Shown: positions 54,137 through 62,842 of the stretch, piece after piece
Position numbering within the stretch: the stretch's first letter is position 1
How the letters are laid out: each line of letters begins with the position of its first letter
Assembly (NCBI RefSeq): GCF_000477435.1
Contig: NC_022576.1
Coordinates: 1,550,001-1,614,000, forward strand
DNA from: Candidatus Symbiobacter mobilis CR
Lineage (GTDB): Bacteria; Pseudomonadota; Gammaproteobacteria; Burkholderiales; Burkholderiaceae_C
Direction of reading: 5' to 3'
Length of the DNA stretch: 64,000 nt
The notes under the pieces: model-generated
What the model was told of the DNA's origin: nothing
Seen by the model: only the letters and a program-made list of their open reading frames with translations
Databases searched by the model: none
Made by a program: the position numbers and the translations under genes

Positions 54137-55222
54137 TTAGCCCCCATGCACGACTTCGATCGTGCCAAATTTTTCCGAATAGTCTTTGCCCAGGCCAGCC
54201 ACGGCCAGCCCCACGCGGTGCGCCAGCATGCGAAAGCTCCGTGCTGTCGGGGTGTCTGCATCGGCAATGGCTATCGGCATGCCGGTATCCCCCTGGACAC
54301 GCACATCCAGCGACAAAGGCAGGCTCCCGAGTAGCGTGGTGTTGCATTCCTCGGCCAGCTTGCGCCCGCCTTCCGCGCCAAACAACGCTTCGACGTGCCC
54401 ACACTGGCTGCAAACGTGCGCAGCCATGTTTTCGACCACCCCCAGCACGGCCACGCCGACCTTTTCGAACATCCGTATCCCCTTGCGCGCATCGAGCAGC
54501 GCGACTTCTTGCGGCGTGGTGACGACGACGGTGCCCGTTACCGGGGCACGCTGCGCCAAGGTCAACGGCATGTCTCCCGTTCCAGGGGGCATATCGACGA
54601 TTAGGTAATCCAAGTTGTCCCACCGCGTCTGGCGCAGTAGTTGCTCGAAGGCTCGCGCAGCCATCGGCCCGCGCCATACCATGGCCTCGTCACGCCCGGC
54701 AAGCAAGCCGATGGACATGCACTGCACCCCATGGCGTAACAGGGGTTCGAGAGTGTCGCCATCAACGCTGTGCGGGCGCTCGTCCAGCCCCATCATCGTG
54801 GGAACGCTGGGGCCGTACACGTCGGCATCGAGCAACCCTACGCGCGCGCCTTCCGCAGCCAGCGCAACGGCCAAATTGACGGCCACCGTGCTTTTGCCCA
54901 CCCCACCCTTGGCGCAGGAGACCAGCAGGAGATTTTTGACGCCAGGCATCCGTTTGGCCCCACGCTGCACTGCGTGCGCCTGGATTTGGAGCTGGGGATG
55001 GATGTCGACCCGTCGTACCCCCTCGACCCGCTGCACGGCCTCGCGCAACGCAGTACACCAGCCTTCGAGCAGGCTGGCTGCGGGGTAGCCCAGTTCCAGA
55101 TCAAGGGAAACATCGCCGTCATCGATGTGGAGATTGCGCACCGCAGCAAGGAAATCGCCCCCCGTGTACGGGTGGGCGACGCTGCGCAGCGCTGCGAGTA
55201 CGGCTTCTTGGGGTATGGTCAT
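54137..55222 (-). CDS. apbC: Mrp/ApbC iron-sulfur cluster carrier ATPase
   Basis: 361 residues from MTIPQEAVLAALRSVAHPYT, with AGAAGGAG upstream; a much longer open frame on this strand has no other start support. An N-terminal MIP18/DUF59 domain (1-85) is followed by the deviant Walker A VSCAKGGVGKSTVAVNLAVA (near 102-121), LLDADVYGPSVPTMMG, VDMPPGTGDMPLTLAQ and the cluster-binding CSQCGH motif. Mrp proteins assemble and deliver Fe-S clusters to apoproteins. Confidence 0.95.
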   Translation of the reverse strand: MTIPQEAVLAALRSVAHPYTGGDFLAAVRNLHIDDGDVSLDLELGYPAASLLEGWCTALREAVQRVEGVRRVDIHPQLQIQAHAVQRGAKRMPGVKNLLLVSCAKGGVGKSTVAVNLAVALAAEGARVGLLDADVYGPSVPTMMGLDERPHSVDGDTLEPLLRHGVQCMSIGLLAGRDEAMVWRGPMAARAFEQLLRQTRWDNLDYLIVDMPPGTGDMPLTLAQRAPVTGTVVVTTPQEVALLDARKGIRMFEKVGVAVLGVVENMAAHVCSQCGHVEALFGAEGGRKLAEECNTTLLGSLPLSLDVRVQGDTGMPIAIADADTPTARSFRMLAHRVGLAVAGLGKDYSEKFGTIEVVHGG

Positions 55223-55288
55223 GATTTGCTCCTTCTGGCGGAAATTATCCCCGTCGGGTTGTGCGGGCCTTTCTTTTCCTTTCCCAGC

Positions 55289-56593
55289 ATGCATGCCATT
55301 CGTCGCTTTTCCGAGGCCTGGAAGGTCTATCTGGAACCTGCCGCCCTGCACATGCTGGCGCTGGGATTTTCCGCAGGACTGCCGCTGCTGCTGGTGCTGG
55401 GCACGCTGGGGTTCTGGCTGCGCGAAGCCGGCATCGACCGCACGACGATCGGCTACCTGAGCTGGGTCGGGCTGGCCTACGCCGCCAAGTGGGCATGGGC
55501 TCCGCTGGTCGATCGTCTTCCCATTCCGATCCTGACACGCTTGCTGGGGCGACGCAGAAGCTGGCTGCTGTGCTCGCAAGGGCTGATCGTCGCGGGGTTG
55601 TTCGCTATGTCTTGGAGCGACCCCCGCACCACTTTGCCCACCTTGGTATGGAGTGCGCTGCTCGTCGCGTTCGGCTCCGCAACGCAAGATGTCGTGATCG
55701 ACGCCTTTCGCATCGAATCCGCAGACACCGACCGGCAGGCAGCGCTGGCCGCCACGTACCAGGCCGGGTACCGGCTGGCGATGATCTGGGCGGGAGCAGG
55801 GACCCTCTGGCTGGCAGCGTACTTCCAGGATGCCGCCACTGCCGGGTACCAGCACACCGCATGGCGATTGGCGTACCAGACGATGGCGCTGACGATGCTT
55901 ATCGGCGTGGGTACCGTGCTCTGGTCACGCGAACCCTCGACGATTCCCCCGCCTCGCCGTGTCGGCCCCGCACGATGGCTGCGGGAGACGCTCATCGAAC
56001 CCTTTGCCGACTTTCTGCACCGCCACCGCTGGCACGCGGCGCTCATCCTGGCTTTGATTGCGACGTACCGCATCAGCGACATCGTCCTGGGCATCATGGC
56101 CAATCCCTTTTACGTGGACATGGGGTTCGGCAAAAGCGAAGTGGCCACCGTCACCAAAGTCTATGGAACGGCCATGACCCTCGCCGGGGCCTTTCTGGGC
56201 GGCGTGCTCGTTCTGCGCTGGGGTATGTTCCCGGTATTGCTGCTCGGCGCAGCCTCCAGCGCGGCAAGCAATCTGCTGTTCGCCTGGCTGGCTGGGAAGG
56301 GGGCCGATGTGCATGGGCTAATCCTCGTCGTATCCGCAGACAACCTGGCCGGGGGGCTGGCTTCCGCAGCCTTCGTCGCCTACCTTTCCGGGCTGACTGC
56401 CGTGCAGTTTTGCGCGACGCAATATGCCCTGCTCAGCTCGATCATGCTGCTGTTGCCGAAGTTTGTGGCAGGGTACTCCGGCCACGTCGTCGATCTCTTC
56501 GGGTACCCCGTCTTTTTCGTCGGGACTGCGCTGCTCGGCGTGCCGGTGCTCGGGTTGCTGTGGCTGGCTGCGCGTGCGCAAGGCAAGCCTTAG
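55289..56593 (+). CDS. ampG: AmpG-like muropeptide permease (MFS)
   Basis: 434 residues from MHAIRRFSEAWKVYLEPAAL with about twelve membrane helices. Family signs are LGFSAGLPLLLVLGTLGFWL in the first helix, GRRRSWLLCSQ in loop 2-3, and FGSATQDVVIDAFRIESADT, typical of AmpG. It imports anhydromuropeptides for peptidoglycan recycling in the inner membrane. The TAG stop consists of a T plus the AG that opens a MITE terminal repeat at 56592. Confidence 0.88.
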   Translation: MHAIRRFSEAWKVYLEPAALHMLALGFSAGLPLLLVLGTLGFWLREAGIDRTTIGYLSWVGLAYAAKWAWAPLVDRLPIPILTRLLGRRRSWLLCSQGLIVAGLFAMSWSDPRTTLPTLVWSALLVAFGSATQDVVIDAFRIESADTDRQAALAATYQAGYRLAMIWAGAGTLWLAAYFQDAATAGYQHTAWRLAYQTMALTMLIGVGTVLWSREPSTIPPPRRVGPARWLRETLIEPFADFLHRHRWHAALILALIATYRISDIVLGIMANPFYVDMGFGKSEVATVTKVYGTAMTLAGAFLGGVLVLRWGMFPVLLLGAASSAASNLLFAWLAGKGADVHGLILVVSADNLAGGLASAAFVAYLSGLTAVQFCATQYALLSSIMLLLPKFVAGYSGHVVDLFGYPVFFVGTALLGVPVLGLLWLAARAQGKP

Positions 56594-56620
56594 AACCTAT
56601 TTCAGTAGGGGCTGCGCCAT
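56592..56620 (-). repeat. terminal fragment of the MITE-like element
   Basis: AGAACCTATTTCAGTAGGGG, then CTGCGCCAT, matches the start of MITE copy 1 (22156). The remaining 115 bases of the element are absent. Its first two bases form the stop codon of the ampG-like gene. Confidence 0.75.
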
Positions 56621-56628
56621 GGCTTGCC

Positions 56629-57651
56629 TTATATTTTTCTTGCGAAAGCCGGTGTGGGTGCGAGCACGCTGCGGTACGCAAAAAGGCCTGCGACCCCGCC
56701 CGTGTGTACGAACACAATGTTTTCGCCCGCTTTCCATCGCCTTTGACGGATCAGGTCCAGCAGGCCCGCAAAGGCCTTGCCGGTATAGACCGGATCGAGC
56801 AGGATGCCTTCGAGCCGCGCCAGCATTTGCACGGCTTCGAGCATCCCGTCTGTGGGGATGCCATAGCCGCCGCCCACATAGTCTGCATCGACTTGGACCG
56901 CTGCGTCGGGAAAGTCGCCGCGAAGGCGCAGCAGCTCCCAGGTCTGGCGCGCGAGCTTGCGGACGTTCTCTTCCTGCTGTTCGCGGGCAGCGCGCACGCT
57001 GATTCCCAGCACGGGGATGTGGCTGTTCGACCCTTCCATGCCCACGACCAGCCCGGCTTGGGTTCCTGTGCTGCCCGTGGCATGCACCACGTGGTCGATG
57101 CGGAGTTGCTGTGCATTGGCTTGCGCGACGATTTCGTTCGCAGACACCACATAGCCCAGCGCCCCCACGGCGTTGGAGCCGCCACCGGGGATCAGGTAGG
57201 GGCGCTCGCCCGCCGCCCGCAAGCGCTCGCCCACGGAAACCAGCTCCTGATTCATATCGATGCCGCCAGGCCGGGTTTCGATCGTCGCGCCCAGGATTTG
57301 GTCCAACAACACGTTGCCGTTCTGGTAGTAGTCGCTGTGGGCATTGCTGACACGCTCTTCCAACAGCACCGTGGAGGGCAGCCCTACACGGTTGGCTGCT
57401 GCAATGGTTTGCGACACATGGTTGGATTGGGTGGCGCCCTGCGTAACGATATGGGTGGCGCCTTGCGCCAGCGCCTCACCGAGGAGGAATTCGAGTTTGC
57501 GGGATTTGTTGCCGCCCAAAGCCACTCCGACGGTGTCATCGCGTTTGATGTACAGGTTTGGCCCACCCAGATGGCGGGTCAGATTGGGCAGGAATTCCAG
57601 CGGTGTCGGTGTCCGGGTCAGACATACGCGGGGGAAAGCGCTGAGGTTCAT
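56629..57651 (-). CDS. PLP-dependent D-cysteine desulfhydrase or L-cysteate sulfo-lyase
   Basis: 340 residues of the ACC deaminase/DcyD/CuyA family. The cofactor Lys is in LGGNKSRKLEFLLG (Lys52), preceded by LYIKRDD; the phosphate-binding loop is HATGSTGTQAGLVVGM and the C-terminal core DPVYTGKAFAGLLDLI and FVHTGGVAGLFAY. Family members desulfhydrate D-cysteine, cleave L-cysteate to pyruvate, sulfite and ammonia (CuyA), or deaminate ACC. It lies last in a run with a sulfonate-type ABC transporter, which favours a sulfonate such as cysteate as substrate (inference from context). The exact substrate cannot be read from sequence. Confidence 0.85.
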   Translation of the reverse strand: MNLSAFPRVCLTRTPTPLEFLPNLTRHLGGPNLYIKRDDTVGVALGGNKSRKLEFLLGEALAQGATHIVTQGATQSNHVSQTIAAANRVGLPSTVLLEERVSNAHSDYYQNGNVLLDQILGATIETRPGGIDMNQELVSVGERLRAAGERPYLIPGGGSNAVGALGYVVSANEIVAQANAQQLRIDHVVHATGSTGTQAGLVVGMEGSNSHIPVLGISVRAAREQQEENVRKLARQTWELLRLRGDFPDAAVQVDADYVGGGYGIPTDGMLEAVQMLARLEGILLDPVYTGKAFAGLLDLIRQRRWKAGENIVFVHTGGVAGLFAYRSVLAPTPAFARKI

Positions 57652-57672
57652 AGGTTGCCGTTGCGGTGGTGG

Positions 57673-58548
57673 TTACTGTGCAAGTCGCGAAGCGGATTCT
57701 GGACGCTCCCCTCGCCCAGCGGGAGAAGGGCTGGGGGGTGAGGGAAAGATTGCGGCGGGCAGAGACTTTGCCGATTCTTCGCGAACGATGTGGAGGATGT
57801 CTCTCTTGAGCACGCCATACGCCGGGTCTGCGACCAGGTCTTCCACCGAGCGCGGGCGCACAAAAGGCACTTTCCGCTCGGTGCGAATGCGCCCCGGGGC
57901 GGAGGCCATGATGAGCACGCGGTCTGCCAAATAGAGCGCCTCATCCACATCGTGGGTGACAAACAGGATCGTGGTGCCTGTTGTTTGCCAAAGTCCTGTC
58001 AGCAACTCCTGCATGGCCAGACGGGTTTGTGCATCCAAGGCGCCAAAGGGTTCGTCCATCAGCAGTATTTCCGGCCCCGGCAACCATGCGCGAGCCAAGG
58101 CAGCGCGCTGGCGCATACCGCCTGACAGTTGCCAGGGAAAGTGGTGGACATGGTTTTGCAACCCCACCATCCGTAGAAAGTGCATGGCTTGGCCCGTCAC
58201 AGCGGCTTGGGATTGACCGGCCATGCGTGGGCCAAAGGTCACGTTGTCGAGCACGGAAAGCCAGGGGAACAAGGTAGGTTGCTGAAACACCATTCCACGG
58301 TCTGGTCCTGGGCCAGCAATCGGTTGTCCATCGATCAGCAGCGTGCCTTGGTCTGCTTGCTCAAAACCCGCCAGCAAGTGAAGGACCGTCGTTTTGCCGC
58401 AGCCCGATGCACCGAGCAGGCAGACGAACTCCCCTTTCTCCAGCGTGAGTGCAACGTCTTGGAGTACCTGCTGACCAAGGACTTGGGCCGTGGGACCGGC
58501 AAATTGTTTGCAAACCCCTTGCATAGCAATACGGGGAGAGGTACTCAT
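57673..58548 (-). CDS. sulfonate/nitrate-type ABC transporter ATP-binding protein
   Basis: 291 residues from MSTSPRIAMQGVCKQFAGPT, overlapping the permease stop as ATGA with GGAAGG upstream. Walker A is LLGASGCGKT (44-53), the Q-loop MVFQQPTLFPWL, the signature LSGGMRQRAALARA and Walker B ILLMDEPFGALDA, then FVTHDVDEALYLADRV. The family (TauB/SsuB/NrtD) powers uptake of taurine, sulfonates or nitrate. The last 25 or so residues (SPPSPSPAGRGERPESASRL) are encoded by a dispersed intergenic repeat that has run into the 3' end of the gene. Confidence 0.92.
   Translation of the reverse strand: MSTSPRIAMQGVCKQFAGPTAQVLGQQVLQDVALTLEKGEFVCLLGASGCGKTTVLHLLAGFEQADQGTLLIDGQPIAGPGPDRGMVFQQPTLFPWLSVLDNVTFGPRMAGQSQAAVTGQAMHFLRMVGLQNHVHHFPWQLSGGMRQRAALARAWLPGPEILLMDEPFGALDAQTRLAMQELLTGLWQTTGTTILFVTHDVDEALYLADRVLIMASAPGRIRTERKVPFVRPRSVEDLVADPAYGVLKRDILHIVREESAKSLPAAIFPSPPSPSPAGRGERPESASRLAQ
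57675..57745. repeat. dispersed G/C-tract repeat inside the ABC ATPase gene end
   Basis: CAAGTCGCGAAGCGG..., then CCCTCGCCCAGCGGGAGAAG, is the inverted counterpart of the repeat at 34995-35088. It forms the last codons and the stop of the ATP-binding protein gene and extends to the start region of the next gene downstream. Confidence 0.7.
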
Positions 58549-59441
58549 GCGTCCTTCCCGCTCCAAGGGGCCAGGCGCTTTTGCCAACGCAAAAGAATCC
58601 AATCAAAGAAATATCCGGTCAGGCCCAGCAGCGCAATACCGAGCAAGACCACGTCGGTGCGGAGGTAGTTGCCAGCATTGATGACCATCCAACCCAGCCC
58701 TGCATGGGCGGCGATCATCTCTGCGGCAATCAGAGTAGTCCAGCCAATGCCCACGGAAAGGCGCACGCTGGTGAATAGTTCGGGCAGTGCATCGGGCAGC
58801 ACCACGTACCAGAACAACTGGCGGCGACTGGCGCCCAGCGTCTGCGCAGCCCGCAAGCGGGCTTGACTGACGCCCAGCACGGCAGCAGCGGAGCCGACCA
58901 CGATGCTGAGAAAGCTGGAGACGAAGATCAAAAAAAATTTGGCGCTCTCCCCAATGCCAAACCAGACGATCACCAGCGGGATCAGCGCGATCTTGGGCAA
59001 AGGCCGCAGGAACTGGACAAAGGGATTGAGCGTAGCGGCCAGGATGGGCGACAAACCCATTCCCAAACCGAGCGGCACCCCCACGCCGATCGCCACGACA
59101 ACGGCCAACAGCGCACGTGCGGTACTGATGGCCCAGTGCTGCCATAGCGGGGTCTGTCGATAGCCGCTTTCCGCCAGTTCGAGCGCAGTGGTCAGGATGT
59201 CACTGGGCGGAGGCAGCAGCAGGGGGTCTACCCAGTGCAGCGAGCCGGAAAGCTGCCAGAGCACCAGAAAGGCCACGACTGCCAGGGCGCTGATCAGCGA
59301 CAACCGCCAGCGTATCCAGGCGCGGGATGCATGGCCATGGAGAACGCTGGCGGTGCTCGCGGCGCGGGGATGCGCAGCCAAGGCATTCTGCGCGGGCAGC
59401 GACACGGGCCGCTGCATCCCGGTCGGCTGTGGGAGCGACAC
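58545..59441 (-). CDS. sulfonate/nitrate-type ABC transporter permease
   Basis: 298 residues starting at a GTG two bases after the stop of the binding-protein gene. Six membrane helices follow a hydrophilic 45-residue N-terminus (LISALAVVAFLVLWQLSG, LLAVVVAIGVGVPLGLGMGL and others). The ABC-contacting EAA-like loop is AAVLGVSQARLRAAQTLGAS and is followed by SVRLSVGIGWTTLIAAEMIA, as in TauC/SsuC. It forms the membrane channel with the ATP-binding protein encoded downstream. The four genes 60481 to 56629 are one tight operon apart from the repeat near 57.7 kb. Confidence 0.93.
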   Translation of the reverse strand: MSLPQPTGMQRPVSLPAQNALAAHPRAASTASVLHGHASRAWIRWRLSLISALAVVAFLVLWQLSGSLHWVDPLLLPPPSDILTTALELAESGYRQTPLWQHWAISTARALLAVVVAIGVGVPLGLGMGLSPILAATLNPFVQFLRPLPKIALIPLVIVWFGIGESAKFFLIFVSSFLSIVVGSAAAVLGVSQARLRAAQTLGASRRQLFWYVVLPDALPELFTSVRLSVGIGWTTLIAAEMIAAHAGLGWMVINAGNYLRTDVVLLGIALLGLTGYFFDWILLRWQKRLAPWSGKDA

Positions 59442-59443
59442 GC

Positions 59444-60481
59444 TTACGGGAGCGCAGCGGCGCGTTGCAGGTAGGTAGTGTTGATTGCGGGGGCGAAGGA
59501 TGCAGGAATGTCGGCCTTGCGCATTTCGCCCATCTCAGCCAGAAAGATGGCCGAATTTTGGAAGGCGCGTGTGATGCGGGAGTTTGCTTTGGTGGTTTCG
59601 TTGCCCAGATAGGCCGTCGTCAGTTGTTCGGCGATCGAAGGGTGCTGCAAGCCGGCGAGGGTGCTGCGGGCGGTGTCCACCGGAATGTCTAGATGTTTGG
59701 CAATCGCTTGGGCTGAGCCTTCGGGGTCACGCTGGTATTGGTCCACCTTGTCTTGCACGACACGCAAAAACTTCACAACAATCTCTGGATATTTGTCAGC
59801 AAATTCTTTGCGCACCGCAAAGTTATTGAAGATCAAAACATCGTATTTCTGCAGATCTCGGGTTGCGAAAATTTCTTTGCCACCGTCGCCTTCGAGCTGT
59901 TGCGAGAAGGGTCCCCAAACGTAGGCTGCGTCAATGTCGTTGCGCTTCCAGGCTGCCACCATTTCCGCAGGCTTGAGGGCTATCCCTTTGATGCGGCTGC
60001 GATCGACCTTGGCCAGTTTGATAGCGACCTCAAAAGCATATTGCGCAGTGGAATTGGCGGGATAGGCGACGGTTTTTCCTTCCAGGTCTTTCAGGGAATC
60101 AATGCCTTTGCGGGCAATCAAACGCTCACTGGTGGCAATGATTTCCGGCGCGCCAATGACTTCAATAGGCAATTTGCGTGCAATGGCAGCGGCTGTGGGG
60201 CTAGACCCGAACCGTGCAATATCAATCTCTTTGGCGGCAAAGAGGGTCAACACGTCCGCGCCCGAGGCATAAGGAACCCACTTCACCTTGGCGCCAAAGG
60301 CTTTGTCATAGGCTTTGTCGATCTTGCCCAGTACCCATACACGCGGCCCGCCTGCATAGGCAAAGCGAACTTCCTCTGGCACTGCCTGCGCCTGCACGCC
60401 AGTGCTGACCAAACTCGCGCCCAGCAGCACGGTATGGAGTAACTTTTTCAACCAGGCAAATTGGAACATCGTTGTACTCAT
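59444..60481 (-). CDS. sulfonate/nitrate/taurine ABC transporter substrate-binding protein
   Basis: 345 residues with a signal peptide (LLHTVLLGASLVSTGVQAQA). The mature part follows the TauA/SsuA pattern: VRFAYAGGPRVWVLGKIDKA, VKWVPYASGADVLTLFAAKE, then ARFGSSPTAAAIARKLPIEV and AYPANSTAQYAFEVAIKLAK, with WKRNDIDAAYVWGPFSQQL as the domain-interface region. It would capture the substrate in the periplasm. It starts the operon; no sulfur-control (Cbl/CysB) site was identified by eye. Confidence 0.92.
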   Translation of the reverse strand: MSTTMFQFAWLKKLLHTVLLGASLVSTGVQAQAVPEEVRFAYAGGPRVWVLGKIDKAYDKAFGAKVKWVPYASGADVLTLFAAKEIDIARFGSSPTAAAIARKLPIEVIGAPEIIATSERLIARKGIDSLKDLEGKTVAYPANSTAQYAFEVAIKLAKVDRSRIKGIALKPAEMVAAWKRNDIDAAYVWGPFSQQLEGDGGKEIFATRDLQKYDVLIFNNFAVRKEFADKYPEIVVKFLRVVQDKVDQYQRDPEGSAQAIAKHLDIPVDTARSTLAGLQHPSIAEQLTTAYLGNETTKANSRITRAFQNSAIFLAEMGEMRKADIPASFAPAINTTYLQRAAALP

Positions 60482-60809
60482 CCATGGTGTGATGGGCCGG
60501 TCAGGCTCAAAGACTGCGGTGGCTCCGTAGTGTGGACAGGTACCCGGGGCGGAATACGCTCGAACTGCCGCTACAGAGATGATATTGACTTCCCCGGATT
60601 GGAAAAGTGTAGCCGGGGCACTGTGGAGCTTGTAGTCAGCCGCTGACCTATGGGCAAGCGCTGGACAGCTTTACCAAGCCGTTACCACTCCGCCAACGCA
60701 GCGCCATACTGGCTGCATAGACTGCACAGCTATCAATAACCGGCCTTCAGGCCGGAGTCACGGCGTACCGCATTGCAGGGCGGGGTTTCCAACCAGTGTT
60801 CGTTTTGCT
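60482..60809. other. divergent intergenic region with a hairpin repeat
   Basis: 328 bases between the transporter operon (minus) and the two-component operon (plus). CCGGCCTTCAGGCCGG at 60741-60756 is unit A of the hairpin repeat family, followed by a GCAGGGCGGGGTTTCCAACC stretch that resembles the sequence after the long hairpin near 12240-12260. No gene is seen. Promoters for both operons must lie here but could not be placed. Confidence 0.6.
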
Positions 60810-61514
60810 ATGAACCAGCACATTCTGATGATCGAAGACGATTCCCGTCTGGCCCAAATGGTCGGCACCTACCTGGGGCAGTCGGGATACGGTTTTGCCC
60901 ACGCAGGCGATGGACGCACGGGGCTCGACGCAGTGCAAGCCACTGTGCCCGACCTCGTCATCCTCGACCTCATGCTGCCGGATATGGACGGGCTGGAGGT
61001 GTGTCGACGCATTCGCACTCTGGAAGGCGCCCGTGCGCAAACACCCATCCTGATGCTCACGGCGAAGGGAGACCCGATGGATCGCATCATCGGCCTGGAG
61101 ATCGGAGCAGATGATTACCTGCCCAAGCCCTTCGAGCCCCGTGAGTTGCTTGCGCGCATCCGCGCCGTGCTGCGCCGTCGCGCCGACCCCACCCCCAGTT
61201 CCACCCAGATGCTGCGATTCGGGTCGCTGGAAATCGATGGCGACGCACGCACGGTACACCTGGGCGACAAACCCTGCGAACTCACTTCCTACCAGTTCGA
61301 TCTGCTCCTCGCATTGGCCCGCCGTGCGGGGCGGGTACTGACACGAGAGCAAATCATGGAGGCCGTCCGTGGGCGCGAACTCGAAGCCTTCGATAGGTCG
61401 ATCGACGTACACATGGGCCGCATCCGCGCAGCGATCGAGGACGATGCACGCAACCCCAAGCGCATCCTGACTGTTCGGGGCGTGGGGTATGTGTTCGCCA
61501 AGCAGCAGGACTAA
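60810..61514 (+). CDS. OmpR-family response regulator
   Basis: 234 residues. The receiver domain begins MNQHILMIEDDSRLAQMVGT; the phosphorylated Asp is D53 in LVILDLMLPDMDG and the conserved Lys is in GADDYLPKPFEP. A winged-helix DNA-binding domain occupies the C-terminus (LTSYQFDLLLALARRAGRVL, then EAFDRSIDVHMGRIRAAIED and ILTVRGVGYVF). It is cotranscribed with the histidine kinase gene 15 bases downstream. The RstA/CpxR-like make-up suggests envelope or ion sensing, but the regulon is unknown. Confidence 0.95.
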   Translation: MNQHILMIEDDSRLAQMVGTYLGQSGYGFAHAGDGRTGLDAVQATVPDLVILDLMLPDMDGLEVCRRIRTLEGARAQTPILMLTAKGDPMDRIIGLEIGADDYLPKPFEPRELLARIRAVLRRRADPTPSSTQMLRFGSLEIDGDARTVHLGDKPCELTSYQFDLLLALARRAGRVLTREQIMEAVRGRELEAFDRSIDVHMGRIRAAIEDDARNPKRILTVRGVGYVFAKQQD

Positions 61515-61529
61515 CGCCCCACCATCGCC

Positions 61530-62813
61530 ATGCCACACAAACTCTATCTGCGCATCTGGCTCGCCGTCGTACTCGCCGTGGCAGTGCTGACGTTGCTCGT
61601 GGCACAGGTCTGGCGGTGGACGGTCGAACCCCCACCCCGAGACGTGATCGTGCGTGACCCTTCCGGGCAGGTCATCGGCATGGGTCAACCACGGTGGATG
61701 GACGATGGCCCCCCGCCGCACCGGGGCCGGAATCCTCACGCCTCCCCGCGCTGGAAGCAGCTCGCCCCGCCTGGCTCCGGGGCTTCCTCTCCCGTAGCGA
61801 TGGGCGACAACACCGGCGAATTCCTGATTCGTATGCGAGACGGGCAAACCATGCGGATGCATCTGGCACGCCCCGCACCCCCACCGTGGGGACGCCCGCC
61901 CTTCGGCTTTGCGTGGATGCTGGTGTGGGTGGGGCTGGCCGTCGCGCTGGCGACCTACCCGATCGTGCGCACCCTCACCCGCAGGCTGGAACGCTTGCAG
62001 GATGGTGTGCAGCGCTGGGGTGAAGGGGATTTGTCGGTGCGCATTGATGAGGAGGGCAAAGACGAGGTGGCTTTTCTGGCTCGTCGCTTCAACCAAGCTG
62101 CGCAACGCATCCAGACGCTCATCACCTCGCACGAGGCATTGCTGGCATCCCAAAAATCGCTGCTGGCCAATGCCTCGCATGAGTTGCGCTCCCCCCTGGC
62201 GCGTATCCGCATGGGCATGGAGCTGCTCGGGAACGCTATTGCGCCACCACTGCGCAAGGAATTGGAACGCAACGTCGCCGAGCTAGACCAACTCGTCGAA
62301 GAAATCCTGCTTGCAAGCCGGCTCGATGCGCACGAAGCCAACCTGGGGACGATGGAATCCGTCGATCTGCTGGGGTTGGCTGCGGAAGAGTGCGCACGGC
62401 TCGACATCGACCTCGACATCGACGCACCACAGCCTGCTGCGCCGTGGACGGTGCATGGCGTGAACAAGCTGCTGCGCCGCGCCCTTCGCAATCTGCTGGA
62501 AAACGCCCGCCGCCATGGCGCCCACGACGTTCGCGCCCACCTCGGTCAGCAGGGGAATGGGATCGTCCTGCGCGTCTGCGACAGAGGCCCTGGCGTTCCC
62601 GAAGGCATGCAAGAGCGCATCTTCGAGCCTTTCTACCGGCTACCCGGCGCTTCCGAACGCGATGGCGGCGTCGGCCTGGGCCTATCACTGGTTCGGTCTA
62701 TCGCCACCCGCCACGGCGGGACGGTGCATTGCCACAACCGCGACGGCGGCGGAGCATGCTTTGTGCTGGAACTGCCCCGGGAAGGGAAAGACAACGTGCA
62801 GGATGCCAAGTAG
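61530..62813 (+). CDS. sensor histidine kinase
   Basis: 427 residues. The first membrane helix is at 8-26 (RIWLAVVLAVAVLTLLVAQV), then a periplasmic loop of about 100 residues rich in Pro, Gly and Arg, a second helix near 128-146 (FAWMLVWVGLAVALATYPIV), HAMP, the HisKA box LLANASHELRSPLARIRMGM (phospho-His near 216) and HATPase_c with LRNLLENARRHGAHDVRAHL and GLGLSLVRSIATRHGGTV. It phosphorylates the regulator encoded just upstream. The low-complexity periplasmic loop gives no clue to the ligand. Confidence 0.94.
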   Translation: MPHKLYLRIWLAVVLAVAVLTLLVAQVWRWTVEPPPRDVIVRDPSGQVIGMGQPRWMDDGPPPHRGRNPHASPRWKQLAPPGSGASSPVAMGDNTGEFLIRMRDGQTMRMHLARPAPPPWGRPPFGFAWMLVWVGLAVALATYPIVRTLTRRLERLQDGVQRWGEGDLSVRIDEEGKDEVAFLARRFNQAAQRIQTLITSHEALLASQKSLLANASHELRSPLARIRMGMELLGNAIAPPLRKELERNVAELDQLVEEILLASRLDAHEANLGTMESVDLLGLAAEECARLDIDLDIDAPQPAAPWTVHGVNKLLRRALRNLLENARRHGAHDVRAHLGQQGNGIVLRVCDRGPGVPEGMQERIFEPFYRLPGASERDGGVGLGLSLVRSIATRHGGTVHCHNRDGGGACFVLELPREGKDNVQDAK

Positions 62814-62842
62814 CCTGCATGGGGTCGCCCTCCCCTGCTTCT

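Noticed and set aside
54137..55855. 572-residue version of the Mrp protein
   Set aside because: The extra 211 residues are antisense to the ampG-like gene; the ATG at 55222 has AGAAGGAG and starts the normal domain.
60747..62180. 477-codon minus-strand frame over the two-component genes
   Set aside because: Shadow of the response regulator and kinase genes, which carry all conserved motifs on the plus strand.
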